Of a DNA stretch of 15,958 bases, positions 7,426 to 15,545 are shown one piece after another. The DNA is taken from assembly GCA_012961055.1 (NCBI GenBank), contig DUAA01000203.1, positions 1-15,958 on the forward strand, read 5' to 3'. Under the pieces are notes generated by a model. The model did not search any database and was not told the origin of the DNA. It was given only the letters and a program-made list of their open reading frames with translations. Positions within the stretch are counted from its first letter, which is position 1, and each line of letters opens with the position of its first letter. Source of the DNA: Nitrospinaceae bacterium. GTDB lineage: Bacteria; Nitrospinota; Nitrospinia; Nitrospinales; VA-1. The position numbers and the translations under genes were made by a program.

Positions 7426-9095
7426 TGAATAGCTGTAAGATAACGGTCAGCTTTAATATCGTAAAAAACGTCTGTATGTTGATCGGGCCAATCAATATCT
7501 AACCGATCTACTTGGTGGTGATCCCCAAGGCCGAAATGCATCCGTGGGTCATTTGATGAGAGGTAGCTTGTAGCATACTGATTCGTTGTTACTATTCGCT
7601 TTTCTCCTACATATAAAGTTACTTTGGCTCCGAGAGCAGAAGCAGGTCCATTTTTTCCAATTAGCATTAACCCTAGCCAATGATTATTATTTTTGATATC
7701 GTTGCGTAGAAGCGTCGCTGTGGCGCGTAAATCTATGTGAGATATAATAATGTCTAAATCTCCATCGTTATCAAAATCCCAAATAGCCGCACCGCGCCCG
7801 GAACGTTTTTCTGTAAAATAAGGACCATGCTCCGGCCCTATATTTGTAAAATGACCATAACCATCATTCTCAGCTAGTAGAGGATATTGTGCAGTAAGCT
7901 CCTCAGCTACTCCATTGGCCGAAAATATATCTAGGTCTCCGTCGTTATCAAAATCGAAGAGCGCTGCTGCCCAGACGCCCTTTCCGGTAAATAGGCGGGC
8001 CAGCCCACTCTGTTCAGTAATATCTTCGAATAGACTGAAACCCAGATTTCGGTATAGGGACCCATGACGCAGATCGGTTACCAATAAATCAATCAAGCCA
8101 TCTCCATCGATATCGCCTATCGAGCCATGCATGGAGCCGGTCTGCAACCCTTGATCATTGACTGCAACTCCACTAATCTGTGCTACCTCTTGAAAATTAT
8201 TGTGGCCATCATTCCGAAACAAAAAATTCATTTGATGATCGTTACCCTGGAAAAGATCTAGATCTCCATCATCATCGTAGTCAAACACAGTTAAGCCCAT
8301 GCATTTCGATTCGGGATAATACAGGCCCATCGCTTTAGTGACATCTGTAAAGCTTCCATTTTTATTTTGTTGATAAAGCATGGAAGCTTGACCACGATAC
8401 TCCGCAGGATGTGGCATCATGTCCGGCAAAGTCGATGAAACATGGTTGGGGTCAAAGGCGAGAAAGTTTCCCACCATCATGTCTATAGCGCCATCAACAT
8501 TGTAATCCCAGAAGGCCACCCCTACGCTCCATTTGGTGAACCCGTTCAGTGACTTCGGCCCTCGCAGGCCCAATGAGTCAGTTACATCTGTGAAAGTTCC
8601 ATCATTATTGTTGATGTAAAATACGTTCGGGCCATAGTTCAAAAGATAAATGTCCACATCACCATCATTATCGTAGTCCAGCACCCCGGCTGCCATGCTC
8701 CAGTGAACGTCACCAACTCCCGCTTTTTGGGTAACATCCGTAAACGTTCCATCGTCATTGTTTTGGTAAAGTCGATTGGGAGTGTCTTTGAACACAACAC
8801 CCTCAGGGTCGCTGATACCCTTAAGAAAGGTTCCATTCAGCATATATAAGTCCAGATCCCCATCCCCGTCGTAATCGAATACAGATACACCGGAACCGCT
8901 GCTTTCTAATATATTTCCGTAGGTAGTATCACCAAATGTATAGCGGAAATCAATCCCCGATTGTTCCGTTATATCTGTAAAGATGGCGGAGGGTGTTTGC
9001 GCCCAAGAATTATTGCAGACCCACAATAGAAAAATCGTAAGTATTCTTTGAGAAAAAATGTTTGCTGATATCACTTTAAAAAAATATTGTATCAT
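7407..9095 (-). CDS. Secreted CRTAC1-like protein: FG-GAP propeller with ASPIC/UnbV domain
   Basis: This 562-residue protein has an N-terminal signal sequence ending in NNSWA-Q (cleavage near residue 32), so it is exported. It then has the CRTAC1-type opening IFTDITEQSGIDF and seven FG-GAP/VCBS calcium-loop repeats: FDYDGDGDLDLYM, LDYDNDGDVDIYL, WDYNVDGAIDMMV, FDYDDDGDLDLFQ, GDIDGDGLIDLLV, FDFDNDGDLDIFS and WDFDNDGDLDIII. Seven repeats fit one closed seven-bladed beta-propeller. Residues about 470-555 are an ASPIC/UnbV domain (LGAKVTLYVGEKRIVTTNQY, then MHFGLGDHHQVDRLDIDWPD). The start is ATG at 9095 with no Shine-Dalgarno sequence before it. It is transcribed away from the 613-residue paralogue across a 615-bp spacer. 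Its end overlaps the folB-like remnant in another frame. ASPIC/UnbV proteins of this kind are common in environmental bacteria; ligand binding at the surface is guessed and no enzyme activity is evident. Confidence 0.88.
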   Translation of the reverse strand: MIQYFFKVISANIFSQRILTIFLLWVCNNSWAQTPSAIFTDITEQSGIDFRYTFGDTTYGNILESSGSGVSVFDYDGDGDLDLYMLNGTFLKGISDPEGVVFKDTPNRLYQNNDDGTFTDVTQKAGVGDVHWSMAAGVLDYDNDGDVDIYLLNYGPNVFYINNNDGTFTDVTDSLGLRGPKSLNGFTKWSVGVAFWDYNVDGAIDMMVGNFLAFDPNHVSSTLPDMMPHPAEYRGQASMLYQQNKNGSFTDVTKAMGLYYPESKCMGLTVFDYDDDGDLDLFQGNDHQMNFLFRNDGHNNFQEVAQISGVAVNDQGLQTGSMHGSIGDIDGDGLIDLLVTDLRHGSLYRNLGFSLFEDITEQSGLARLFTGKGVWAAALFDFDNDGDLDIFSANGVAEELTAQYPLLAENDGYGHFTNIGPEHGPYFTEKRSGRGAAIWDFDNDGDLDIIISHIDLRATATLLRNDIKNNNHWLGLMLIGKNGPASALGAKVTLYVGEKRIVTTNQYATSYLSSNDPRMHFGLGDHHQVDRLDIDWPDQHTDVFYDIKADRYLTAIQNKGLR

Positions 9096-9279
9096 TTTTG
9101 GTTGAAATAAAATGAAAGTGTGTTGAAGGCTTTGTCTTTTTAGTCTTTAAAATAACCAAACCAACGAGGGGGTTTCACATAGCCAAAAGTAACCTACAAA
9201 GAAAGATTGAACCAAGAACAAAAAGGTAAAACTTTCAATATTGATACAAAAGTATAGTTGTTTCAAGATTTAATCCCCC

Positions 9280-9329
9280 CTACCTTAAAACGGTAGAGGA
9301 ATTGAGAGGGGCGGGGTATTGGGTGGTGG
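9280..9329. repeat. Hairpin plus G-rich tract, possible decayed intergenic repeat
   Basis: A C-run leads into the hairpin CTACC-(TTAAAAC)-GGTAG at 9280-9296. A G-rich segment follows, with runs of four, four, three, two and two G between 9308 and 9329. The composition differs sharply from the surrounding DNA, and the pattern of a C-rich start, a TTAAAA loop and a G-rich end resembles the dispersed palindromic intergenic repeats seen in many genomes. The hairpin at 9486-9503 (TACCC, loop TAAAATTC, GGGTA) has a similar plan and may be a diverged second copy. Whether other copies exist cannot be seen from this window. Confidence 0.35.
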
Positions 9330-9434
9330 AGAAAAATAAACAAATTATATAATACCAAAAAAACCTTTCCCACCGCGTATTAAGAAAAATTATGCTCAAA
9401 GACAGGGTTGTTCTATAAACCCAATTGAAATGAT

Positions 9435-9471
9435 TATATTTTAGTAAATTTTCAACTACTAGTAAAATATA
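9435..9471. repeat. AT-rich inverted repeat with 9-bp perfect arms
   Basis: TATATTTTA at 9435-9443 and TAAAATATA at 9463-9471 form perfect 9-bp arms around a 19-bp loop. The palindrome CAATTG flanks it on both sides, at 9422-9427 and 9472-9477, which extends the imperfect symmetry to about 56 bp. It lies in the middle of the divergent spacer, about 240 bp from the + strand start. It could be an operator, a small non-autonomous element end pair, or a chance product of AT-rich sequence. Confidence 0.35.
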
Positions 9472-9710
9472 CAATTGTTTTATTCTACCCTAAAATTCGG
9501 GTAAACTTGGTTATCATCAATATCATATTACCCGCATCAAAGATAAAGTTAAATTAAGTGGTTCATAAAACAAAATCATTCCCATCCGTTCATCAGCCAT
9601 CTTATCACAAATGTGGTTTTTTGTTAGATGGATCAAGTAAATTCTAAAGTTATATGAGATCATACTCTCCTAAGTTTATAATAATAAAAGCGGGTGAAAA
9701 TATTTAAATC

Positions 9711-11552
9711 ATGAAATTCTTGTTGAAACGTTATTTTTATACTTTGGTGATAATACTTTTTAATTGGCCCATGAATGCCCAGGAAAAGACCAAAATATTT
9801 TTTAAGGATATGTTAAATGAGTCGGGGATTGATTTCGTCCATTATGCCCCACGTCCTCGGTGGTGTGAAATTGGTCCAACTGTCCAAGGAATTGCCACCA
9901 ATGAAGAGTTAAACTCAATTTTCCAAGAAGAAAAGGAATACTGGAAATCAGGTGACCGCTTGCTAACCATGGAAGAGTTTGCTAATCTCCACCTGATTAA
10001 AATGAACAGTTCCGGGGCGGGTTGGATAGACTTTGATCGGGATGGGGATTGGGATCTTTACCTTGTCAACTGTCAGGGGCCCGACGAAATAACCAATGCT
10101 CTATATGAAAACCTTGGGGATGGCTCTTTCAGTAGAACCAAAAACAACGGTGCCGAAGATATAGGAGAAGGGATGGCCGTTTCCATTGCTGATTTTAACA
10201 ATGACAGTTATTCCGATATATTTCTCACCAATTATGGCGATTTTACCCTTTACCTGAATAACAAAGATGGATCCTTTACCGATGTCACCAATAATGCGTT
10301 CCCCAGCGGTGTAAAAGATTTATGGTACGGAGGCTCCACTTGGGGTGATTATGACCTAGATGGCGATCTTGATCTCTATGTCACTGGATATGTTGATTTC
10401 ACCCGGCGACCTCAATTCACTAACTTACGATTCCCTATGGATTTTGGAGGAATCCCCAATCTCTTGTATCGAAATAACGGCGATGGAACGTTTACTGATG
10501 TTACTATGATAAGCGGTGATGTTCATGATGCGGCCCGAAAATCTATGCAGGCTATATTTAATGACTTTAATAATGACGGCTGGCCGGATATTTTTGTTAC
10601 AAATGACACAGATGCAAACAGTCTATATCTGAATAAAGGAGATGGTACTTTTAAACCTTTTTCGGGCCCCAGCGGGCTGGGAACTACCGATGGAAGCATG
10701 GGAATCGCTCTTGGTGATTTTAACAAAGATGGACTTGAGGATCTTGTATATACGAATTATGCTGCAGAGGTTAATGTATTAGCCCAGCTGGTAGATAATA
10801 AAAGTTCTAATGACGAACAATTACGAAATGCTGTGTTCGTTCACAATTTTGATTCTCCTGCTGTGCACCGGTTAAGTTGGGCAAGAGTAAACTGGGGAAC
10901 AGGACTTTTTGATTTGGACAATGATAATGATTTAGATCTTTTCTTTGCCTCCGGTCATTTAAACTCAGTAAGTGGAGACAATCGTCAGTTTAACCTGCTC
11001 TTTGAAAATGATGGTTGGGGGCGTTTTTCAGATATTTCTGAACAAGCAGGTGTAGAGGCTACTAAAAAACGCATTCACCGTTCTGCAATATTTGCGGATT
11101 ATGATAATGATGGCCTAGTGGATATTTATGTGACCAACAATGGTCAACAGGTTGAGGACGGAAAAGGAAATACCATTAATGATCCTTTTCAGGGGGTGGG
11201 TATTCTTTACCACAATGAAACAAAATCAACAAACAACTGGCTCAAGATAAGGCTTGAGGGGTCAAAGTCCAATCGGGACGGTTATGGTGCAAAGGTACAG
11301 TTATCCGCTGGCGATTTGGTTTCAAGCCAATCGTTGATTTCCGGCATAGGATATTTTTCCACCAATGCAAAGGAACTCTATTTTGGGTTGGGCCAGATTA
11401 AGCAAATTGATGAGCTTGAAGTAACATGGCCCAGCGGCGAGATTCAAAACTTTAACAAGATTGCTTCAAATCAAACAGTTTACATAGTTGAAGGTGGTAT
11501 TCTACATCCCAATACCACTATGTTAAGAGAAAAAAACATCCCTAATAAATAA
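9711..11552 (+). CDS. Secreted CRTAC1-like protein: FG-GAP propeller with ASPIC/UnbV domain, extended N-terminus
   Basis: This 613-residue protein begins with a signal peptide ending NWPMNA-Q (cleavage after A23). The usual CRTAC1 opening FFKDMLNESGIDFVHYAP is followed by an insert of about 60 residues (PRPRWCEIGPTVQGIATNEE onward) before the first blade, which the 562-residue paralogue lacks. Seven FG-GAP repeats follow: IDFDRDGDWDLYL, ADFNNDSYSDIFL, GDYDLDGDLDLYV, NDFNNDGWPDIFV, GDFNKDGLEDLVY, FDLDNDNDLDLFF and ADYDNDGLVDIYV. The ASPIC/UnbV domain (NNWLKIRLEGSKSNRDGYGA, then LYFGLGQIKQIDELEVTWPS) covers residues about 506-590. The nearest purine-rich site, GGGTGAAA, is too far from the ATG to be a normal Shine-Dalgarno. 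It is the only long + strand gene in the window, and it converges with the 1249-residue gene. Location is probably periplasmic or surface; role unknown. Confidence 0.88.
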   Translation: MKFLLKRYFYTLVIILFNWPMNAQEKTKIFFKDMLNESGIDFVHYAPRPRWCEIGPTVQGIATNEELNSIFQEEKEYWKSGDRLLTMEEFANLHLIKMNSSGAGWIDFDRDGDWDLYLVNCQGPDEITNALYENLGDGSFSRTKNNGAEDIGEGMAVSIADFNNDSYSDIFLTNYGDFTLYLNNKDGSFTDVTNNAFPSGVKDLWYGGSTWGDYDLDGDLDLYVTGYVDFTRRPQFTNLRFPMDFGGIPNLLYRNNGDGTFTDVTMISGDVHDAARKSMQAIFNDFNNDGWPDIFVTNDTDANSLYLNKGDGTFKPFSGPSGLGTTDGSMGIALGDFNKDGLEDLVYTNYAAEVNVLAQLVDNKSSNDEQLRNAVFVHNFDSPAVHRLSWARVNWGTGLFDLDNDNDLDLFFASGHLNSVSGDNRQFNLLFENDGWGRFSDISEQAGVEATKKRIHRSAIFADYDNDGLVDIYVTNNGQQVEDGKGNTINDPFQGVGILYHNETKSTNNWLKIRLEGSKSNRDGYGAKVQLSAGDLVSSQSLISGIGYFSTNAKELYFGLGQIKQIDELEVTWPSGEIQNFNKIASNQTVYIVEGGILHPNTTMLREKNIPNK

Positions 11553-11565
11553 ATCCAAAAAAAAC

Positions 11566-11639
11566 TCTTAGGAATATCTAACTAAATTAAGAACTGACGT
11601 GCTTTGCATTTATAACCAGGGTTTCGAGCTTCCCTAAGA
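11566..11639. repeat. Long-range imperfect inverted repeat after the 613-residue gene
   Basis: TCTTAGGAA at 11566-11574 pairs with TTCCCTAAGA at 11630-11639 apart from one extra C. It encloses about 55 bp and starts 13 bp past the stop of the + strand gene. An A-run precedes it, which is a T-run for leftward transcription. It may be part of the transcript end in this convergent spacer; evidence is weak. Confidence 0.25.
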
Positions 11640-11744
11640 ATTCAATATATCGTCTAAGGATGACTATTATCTCATCGTTTTGAATCCATATCATAAATAA
11701 TTGCCGGCTATATTTCTTAATAACAAATCGGTGAGTTGAGCTGT

Positions 11745-11768
11745 CTGGCTATATCAAGTTATAGCCAG
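11745..11768. terminator. Strong hairpin between convergent genes, likely transcript end
   Basis: Perfect 9-bp arms CTGGCTATA (11745-11753) and TATAGCCAG (11760-11768) enclose a 6-nt loop. The hairpin begins 4 bp after the stop codon of the 1249-residue gene (- strand) and lies about 190 bp after the stop of the + strand gene. A symmetrical hairpin between convergent genes is typical of a bidirectional terminator. No U-tract follows on either strand, so if it ends transcription it is not a textbook intrinsic terminator; it could instead protect the 3' end of the message. Confidence 0.5.
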
Positions 11769-11772
11769 TAAA

Positions 11773-14700
11773 TCAATTTGGTGAATTAGCCGTTAAAACA
11801 CCGTCATGGCTAATCGTGATGTCCAGCGCCCCAGACGGAAGGCCTACCTCGACTATACGGCCACCAGGCCATCTGATCCAAATCCCCTTGAGATCCTCTC
11901 GAACGCCCATTACCTGTACCATGGCATCTTGGGACCAGTAACCTGATCCAGAATGTACTTCCCGGACAGGGCCGTAACCATTCTCATACACCAAACGGAT
12001 CATTGCCCCCACACCATTAATATTCCCTGGCGGGCCCAACAGGCTCACTCGTAATCCTTGCTGTGCCCCTACGTTATGATAAAGTTTCGTCTCAGCCCCA
12101 TTCTGGGAAACCGCCAGATCAACTCGACCGTCCCTATCATAGTCACCCAAAGCGGCGCCTCTCTGCTCTCCATATACTTTTATCCCTGATACCTGACCTG
12201 GCACTGCATTCAACGCCCCCTCTCCATCTCCTTTTAACCATAGACCCCGGCCTCCATCGGATCTAGGCTTAATTAATGCAGTTGCAAAAAAATTCTGATT
12301 CAAAAATATATCTTCATGCCCATCGCCATCAAAATCTGCTACTCCTGCATAAAAGGCCGGGGAAAATTGAGCTTCTAATGGCAGCGATACTGCCTTAAAG
12401 CCGTTAACCTGATTGAAAAAGATCATATGCTCAAGCGTGTTGACCTGCAGTTCCTGTGACTTTAATAGTTGATTCCCAATAATATTAAGAACACTGGATT
12501 CAGAAAAACGATTATGATTAGGAACGCGAGAGCGGATATATGGAATTGCTTGAAATAGTGTAGCCAGATCTCGTTCCGGGACCACTTGGTTCGACGTTGG
12601 ATTAAAATGACCTTCAATAATATCCAGCGTGCCATTGTTGTCAAAATCATCATAGTAGAGCCTCAATGGGTTCTCCATACTAGCCGGGTATGCATTATTT
12701 AATCCCCAGTTTGTCGCTATAATATCTAACTTCCCGTCCCCATCAATATCACCCGTAGTTACGCCGTTCCACAAACCGCGATATTTATCCATTCCCAATG
12801 CTTCCGTAACCTCTGTAAAATGACCATTGTTATTGCGAAAAATCATAACTGGACCCCATTCAACTGCTAGGATCAGGTCCCCATCTCCGTCTCCGTCTAA
12901 ATCACTGAAAACACTTCCAGAGACCATACCTATGGACTCGAACTGTTGCGAATTATCTTGATCAAGTGTAAAAGCGCCCCCTTCATTCCGATACAGTTTT
13001 GAGGAAGGTGCTTCGGGGTAGCGGCCCGGAATGCTTCGGCCTCCTACAAATAAATCCAAATCACCATCATTATCATAATCGGACATAGACATGGGACCAA
13101 TACTAAATTCTGTTTCCGCCAATTGTTCTTCCACCATAACTTGATCTTGGTGTACACGAATACGCTTAACAAATGATTTTCCCTCTACTCTATTTTCATA
13201 GTTGGAGTACCCAACCAGTAAATTTGGGATATTTTCTACTCCATACCAACCCAAGGCCACCGTCTGGTCGTGGGTTGATTCGGTACCCACTTGGATAGCC
13301 TGGTGAAACTTTCCTTGCCCATCATTTTGAAACAGGGCCAAACCTCCTCCTTTTCCACTGGTAACGACTAACTCTTCATCACCATCTCTATCCATGTCGT
13401 ACCAAGTTATTCCGGGACCCATTTGACTTAGACGATTCGGCAACAGGGGTTGTCGCCGAAAATCATCAAAAATATCTTCATGGTGTTCGTGTTTAAGAAG
13501 ATAACTTACATCCTCATAAAATGGTCTAGAAGCTATTGGCGCTATTGGCGCTATCTGTTTATTTGACTTGTCTGATGGTTCAAATATTTCATATATATGA
13601 TTCGCTTTGACATCTGAAATAACACTTTGCTTACCACTGCGCCAGCTAACCTCAATGCGCATTTCTTTCCGGCCGGCTGCAAACACGGTCAGGGGATCCG
13701 AACTGGAAAGATATGTACCTGCACCGATCACTTCTTTACTCTGTGAGGTAGGACCACCCATAACTCTGATTTTCGAACCAATTCCCTGTGTATTCGGTGG
13801 AAGACCCCGCAACCTTATAGCCACCCGCGGGGCTGAAGACTCGTTGCGGTAAACACCAGACGATTCATTGAGCCTGTTGGTAATAATATCCAGATCACCG
13901 TCATTATCAAAATCTGCTAAAGACATTCCCCAGGATATGTCTGGCATTGTAAAGCCCCATTTTTGACTGACATCTTCAAAGGTTAAGTTCCCTTTATTCC
14001 GAAAGGCAACATTTGGGGTTAAATAGCTTGGGTATAAGGCCGGCAACTGGTGATAATCAAGCCCCATTGCCAAGAGCCTTTGAACCCGATTGTTGGTATC
14101 AGTATCTTCGAAGTCATACAGCTGGCCATTTGTTGCGAGTATGTCTTCATAACCATCAAGGTCAATATCAAGAAATAAAATAGACCATGTCCACTCGGAG
14201 GCCTGGACACCACTAATCTGTCCAATCTCAGCATAGGTGTTGTCGCCACGATTCATGAAGAGGGTATTGCGTTTTATCTGTGGTCTATTGCTAATTTGTC
14301 CAATTCCTGTCGGAGGCGAATCACTTATTCCCGCCCCCATTTGCTTTAACCTCCGCCCATGCTCTTGAGGTAACATATCCATGAGTAAAAAATCCAAGTC
14401 GCCATCTCTATCGATATCCGAAAAGTCTACCCCCATTGTAAACTTGCTGGTATGGCGAATTGATAGCTTGCTTATCGCTTTAAACCGTCCAGTGCCATCA
14501 TTAATCCAAATTCGATCCGGACTCCAGAAGTCGTTACAAACATATATGTCCGGGTCTCCATCGTTGTCCATATCTTGGAATCTTACCAATAGTCCCCAGT
14601 CTTTTAGTTCAGACACAGGTTTCCCCTCTTCATCTAAAAATCTTCCGTCCGTAAGGGAAGCCAAGTTGAATTGTCCCTGGCCGTCATTAAGATATAAAAA

Positions 14701-15522
14701 ATCGGGTTCGGCATTTTCAAAGAGAAAGGGCTGTTCGCCAATCATCTCAACTCTATAATGCTCTTTAAACTTAGGTTGTACCTCAAATGTATTTCCAACT
14801 TTTTTTGTAACACGATGTTGCGCTCTTTCCGAGGGGGAATAGATATTTTCGACTGATTTTTTCTTAAAGTTTGTTATATACAGATCAAGGTCTCCATCTC
14901 CATCGATGTCAGAAAAAGCCATAGATGTGCTTCCGCCGCTTGATTCTAGACCTGCAGAACGAGTTGCCTCGGTAAATTTACCTGTGCCATCATTAATAAA
15001 AAATGTGTTTGGTCCTCCCAAGGCCGTGACCAATAGATCAAGATCATAATCTCCATCTATATCCACAAACGATGCGCCGGTTGAGAAACGATTTAGACAT
15101 GCAACCCCTGCCCGCTGGGTTATCTCTCTAAACTTCCAGTTTCCTAAATTCTTATATAAAACGTTCGAGCCATCAAGGCTACAAAAATAAACATCAACCA
15201 ACCCATCTCCGTCTATATCCCCAGTAGCAACGCCAGATCCACCCAAAAGAAACCGGTTGTCTCCGATTTGATCCGGCGTAAGGCTGTTAGAAAAAGTGAT
15301 TTTGGTTTCAGAAGACGGCAATAATCTAAAACCAGGCCGACCTGAAAGTAGATCTGGGAGTTTAGCCCAGCGATACCCAACTTCCTTGTGCCATTCGGGC
15401 GTTTCTGCTTGCCAATACCAAATGAGAAGATAAATGGTTAAAATAAGACCTGCCGCTGCTATAATAATATTCTTGATATTGATCATGTTTTTCACATTAA
15501 CCAAATCTTTTAATTTAATCAT
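11773..15522 (-). CDS. Membrane-anchored double FG-GAP propeller protein with two ASPIC/UnbV domains
   Basis: This 1249-residue protein has a start well supported by GGGAAG seven bases before the ATG. A single hydrophobic segment near residues 18-36 (NIIIAAAGLILTIYLLIWYW) with no cleavage site suggests a signal anchor with the bulk outside the cytoplasm. The first unit has seven FG-GAP repeats (from TGDIDGDGLVDVYF to ADFDNDGDLDIIT), including the family signature MDMLPQEHGRRLKQMG and KRNTLFMN, and ends in an ASPIC/UnbV domain near residue 560-640 (IGSKIRVMGG, SSSDPLTVFA). After a linker containing IAPIAPIA comes a second unit (YDMDRDGDEELVV through GDYDRDGRVDLAV, seven or eight blades, one degenerate) and a second ASPIC/UnbV domain (GVGAMIRLVYENG, GIWIRWPGGR). 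I recognise this two-unit plan from VCBS proteins of about 1100 residues in Bacteroidota, sometimes near SusC/SusD genes; none are present here. Its function is unknown. Confidence 0.88.
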   Translation of the reverse strand: MIKLKDLVNVKNMINIKNIIIAAAGLILTIYLLIWYWQAETPEWHKEVGYRWAKLPDLLSGRPGFRLLPSSETKITFSNSLTPDQIGDNRFLLGGSGVATGDIDGDGLVDVYFCSLDGSNVLYKNLGNWKFREITQRAGVACLNRFSTGASFVDIDGDYDLDLLVTALGGPNTFFINDGTGKFTEATRSAGLESSGGSTSMAFSDIDGDGDLDLYITNFKKKSVENIYSPSERAQHRVTKKVGNTFEVQPKFKEHYRVEMIGEQPFLFENAEPDFLYLNDGQGQFNLASLTDGRFLDEEGKPVSELKDWGLLVRFQDMDNDGDPDIYVCNDFWSPDRIWINDGTGRFKAISKLSIRHTSKFTMGVDFSDIDRDGDLDFLLMDMLPQEHGRRLKQMGAGISDSPPTGIGQISNRPQIKRNTLFMNRGDNTYAEIGQISGVQASEWTWSILFLDIDLDGYEDILATNGQLYDFEDTDTNNRVQRLLAMGLDYHQLPALYPSYLTPNVAFRNKGNLTFEDVSQKWGFTMPDISWGMSLADFDNDGDLDIITNRLNESSGVYRNESSAPRVAIRLRGLPPNTQGIGSKIRVMGGPTSQSKEVIGAGTYLSSSDPLTVFAAGRKEMRIEVSWRSGKQSVISDVKANHIYEIFEPSDKSNKQIAPIAPIASRPFYEDVSYLLKHEHHEDIFDDFRRQPLLPNRLSQMGPGITWYDMDRDGDEELVVTSGKGGGLALFQNDGQGKFHQAIQVGTESTHDQTVALGWYGVENIPNLLVGYSNYENRVEGKSFVKRIRVHQDQVMVEEQLAETEFSIGPMSMSDYDNDGDLDLFVGGRSIPGRYPEAPSSKLYRNEGGAFTLDQDNSQQFESIGMVSGSVFSDLDGDGDGDLILAVEWGPVMIFRNNNGHFTEVTEALGMDKYRGLWNGVTTGDIDGDGKLDIIATNWGLNNAYPASMENPLRLYYDDFDNNGTLDIIEGHFNPTSNQVVPERDLATLFQAIPYIRSRVPNHNRFSESSVLNIIGNQLLKSQELQVNTLEHMIFFNQVNGFKAVSLPLEAQFSPAFYAGVADFDGDGHEDIFLNQNFFATALIKPRSDGGRGLWLKGDGEGALNAVPGQVSGIKVYGEQRGAALGDYDRDGRVDLAVSQNGAETKLYHNVGAQQGLRVSLLGPPGNINGVGAMIRLVYENGYGPVREVHSGSGYWSQDAMVQVMGVREDLKGIWIRWPGGRIVEVGLPSGALDITISHDGVLTANSPN
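13532..13554 (-). repeat. 9-bp tandem repeat in the inter-propeller linker
   Basis: GCTATTGGC on the + strand is present twice in full and once in part (2.6 copies). In the gene it encodes repeated Ile-Ala-Pro (IAPIAPIA) at the junction between the first ASPIC domain and the second propeller. It is in frame, so copy number changes of 9 bp would only change linker length. Confidence 0.6.
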
Positions 15523-15545
15523 CTTGGATCTTCCCGGTTGAATAA

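Larger units (their letters stand above)
9096..9710. other. 615-bp AT-rich divergent intergenic region with several inverted repeats
   Basis: This spacer separates two divergently transcribed CRTAC1-like genes and must hold both promoters. I see no convincing gene or RNA in it. A perfect TATAAT lies at 9677-9682, 28 bp before the ATG at 9711, but no good -35 box accompanies it. Small hairpins are frequent: CTACC/GGTAG (9280-9296), GGGTT/AACCC (9405-9422), a long AT-rich one at 9435-9471, and TACCC/GGGTA (9486-9503). The stretch 9308-9329 is strikingly G-rich (GGGG, GGGG, GGG, GG, GG) against the AT-rich background. Confidence 0.6.

Noticed and set aside
9280..9474. A 64-codon minus-strand frame inside the divergent spacer
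   Set aside because: It runs through the inverted repeats and the G-rich tract, and its product looks like translated low-complexity DNA with no recognisable domain.
9601..9622. Small CACA/TGTG hairpin followed by a T-run on the + strand
   Set aside because: The stem has only four pairs and it lies about 90 bp before a gene start rather than after a gene; too weak for an attenuator or terminator.
14381..14758. A 125-codon plus-strand frame opposite the 1249-residue gene
   Set aside because: It is antisense to well-supported FG-GAP repeats; the Ser/Pro-rich product is what the reverse of Asp/Gly-rich codons gives.
360..15522. Repeated Asp/Gly codon blocks (such as GAT-AAT-GAT-GGC) as CRISPR or minisatellite arrays
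   Set aside because: The blocks are irregularly spaced, diverged at the DNA level and in frame with FG-GAP calcium loops, so protein repeats explain them.
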